Below, in pieces: positions 63,638 to 64,000 of a stretch of DNA of 64,000 nt. The notes beneath the pieces were generated by a model. It worked only from the letters and a program-made list of their open reading frames with translations. It searched no databases and had not been told where the DNA came from. The position numbers were made by a program, and so were the translations under genes. The DNA is taken from positions 8,495,501 through 8,559,500 of the forward strand of contig NC_021191.1 of assembly GCF_000389965.1 (NCBI RefSeq), given 5' to 3'. Position 1 is the first letter of the stretch. Every line of letters starts with the position of its first letter. The DNA is from Actinoplanes sp. N902-109. Its GTDB lineage: Bacteria; Actinomycetota; Actinomycetes; Mycobacteriales; Micromonosporaceae.

Positions 63638-64000
63638 GGGGACACCTCCTCGTGGTCGCTGCCGGACGGGCTGAGCTTACCGCCGTGGCCCAAGGCGGGT
63701 GCCGCCGCCGCGATGGCCGCGAACTGCCCGACGGTCAGCGCCTCACCCCGGGCCTGCGGGCTGATGCCCGCGGCGACCAGGATCCGCTCGGCCGCGTCGG
63801 CGCCACCGGCCCAGCCGGCCAGGGCCGCGCGCAGGGTCTTGCGGCGCTGGGCGAAGGCGGCATCGACCACCCGGAAGACATCGGTGCGGGGCACCTCGGC
63901 GACCGGGTCGCGGCGGGTGAAGGCAACCAGGCCGGAGTCGACGTTGGGGACCGGCCAGAACACCGCCGGGGGCACCCGGCCCGCGGCTCGGGCCTGGGCG
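63634..64000 (-). CDS. rsmA: 16S rRNA dimethyladenosine transferase, C-terminal part
   Basis: The 3' part (about 122 residues) of RsmA/KsgA, which dimethylates A1518 and A1519 of 16S rRNA. The visible segment has PPAVFWPVPNVDSGLVAFTR, where PPxxFxPxPxVDSxxV is the family's substrate-side motif, and the C-terminal helical domain FRVVDAAFAQRRKTLRAALA. The start lies outside the window. The stop overlaps the start of the Uma2-like ORF by 4 bases. It begins the conserved rsmA-ispE block on the minus strand. Confidence 0.93.
   Translation of the reverse strand, partial: AQARAAGRVPPAVFWPVPNVDSGLVAFTRRDPVAEVPRTDVFRVVDAAFAQRRKTLRAALAGWAGGADAAERILVAAGISPQARGEALTVGQFAAIAAAAPALGHGGKLSPSGSDHEEVSP

Overview
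The window is high-G+C actinobacterial chromosome. The gene order and proteins point to the Micromonosporaceae (Actinoplanes/Micromonospora type). Reasons: a complete conservon (cvnA-D) with a very long nitrate-sensor-like kinase; the core block pth-rplY-prs-glmU, then (after an insertion-like stretch) ABC-F-ispE-rsmA; frequent GTG/TTG starts; many 4-base ATGA/GTGA gene overlaps; and several apparently leaderless genes with a TAnnnT box 6-7 nt before the start codon. This placement rests on family recognition, not on a database search.

Layout. 0-2.8 kb: the end of deoC and two aldehyde dehydrogenase genes, the second without catalytic residues. 2.8-7.6 kb: an acidic conserved protein, a proline-rich repeat protein and two GNAT acetyltransferases. 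7.7-12.85 kb: the minus-strand conservon (sensor kinase, roadblock protein, DUF742 protein, small GTPase). 13.3-23.15 kb: nucleoside salvage, with adenosine deaminase and an operon of BMP-type lipoprotein, ABC ATPase, two permeases, cytidine deaminase, thymidine phosphorylase and a DUF4272 protein; an RlmA-type methyltransferase lies between. 23.3-28.3 kb: a small membrane protein, a frameshifted ABC-2-like permease facing its probable TetR repressor, a YihY/BrkB protein, a 2'-5' RNA ligase-like protein and trpS. 28.4-30.8 kb: galE-galK and a small acidic ORF. 30.9-35.8 kb: cysN, cysD, cysQ and a polyprenyl-phosphate sugar transferase. 35.9-40.3 kb: pth, rplY, prs, glmU and tRNA-Gln(TTG).

40.4-58.9 kb is the accessory part and the most interesting region. 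One long minus-strand transcription unit starts with two giant synthases resembling polyunsaturated-fatty-acid synthases. The first is [PfaD/nitronate-monooxygenase-like]-KS-AT-ACP-KR; the second is KS-AT-DH-PPTase. They are followed by a discrete ACP, an alpha/beta hydrolase, a PAPS-dependent sulfotransferase, a decayed copy of a secreted protein and an intact secreted protein. After a strong terminator come a second intact paralogue and an esterase-like lipoprotein. Together they suggest synthesis of a long-chain (poly)ketide or fatty acyl product that is released or transferred and probably sulfated, with secreted partner proteins of unknown function. The cysDN/cysQ genes 10 kb away could help supply or recycle PAPS, but that link is inference.

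58.9-64 kb: a TetR regulator, two DUF4383 membrane proteins, an ABC-F ATPase, ispE, a truncated Uma2-like ORF wedged between ispE and rsmA, and the 3' part of rsmA (ksgA). No CRISPR array, transposase or integrase was seen.
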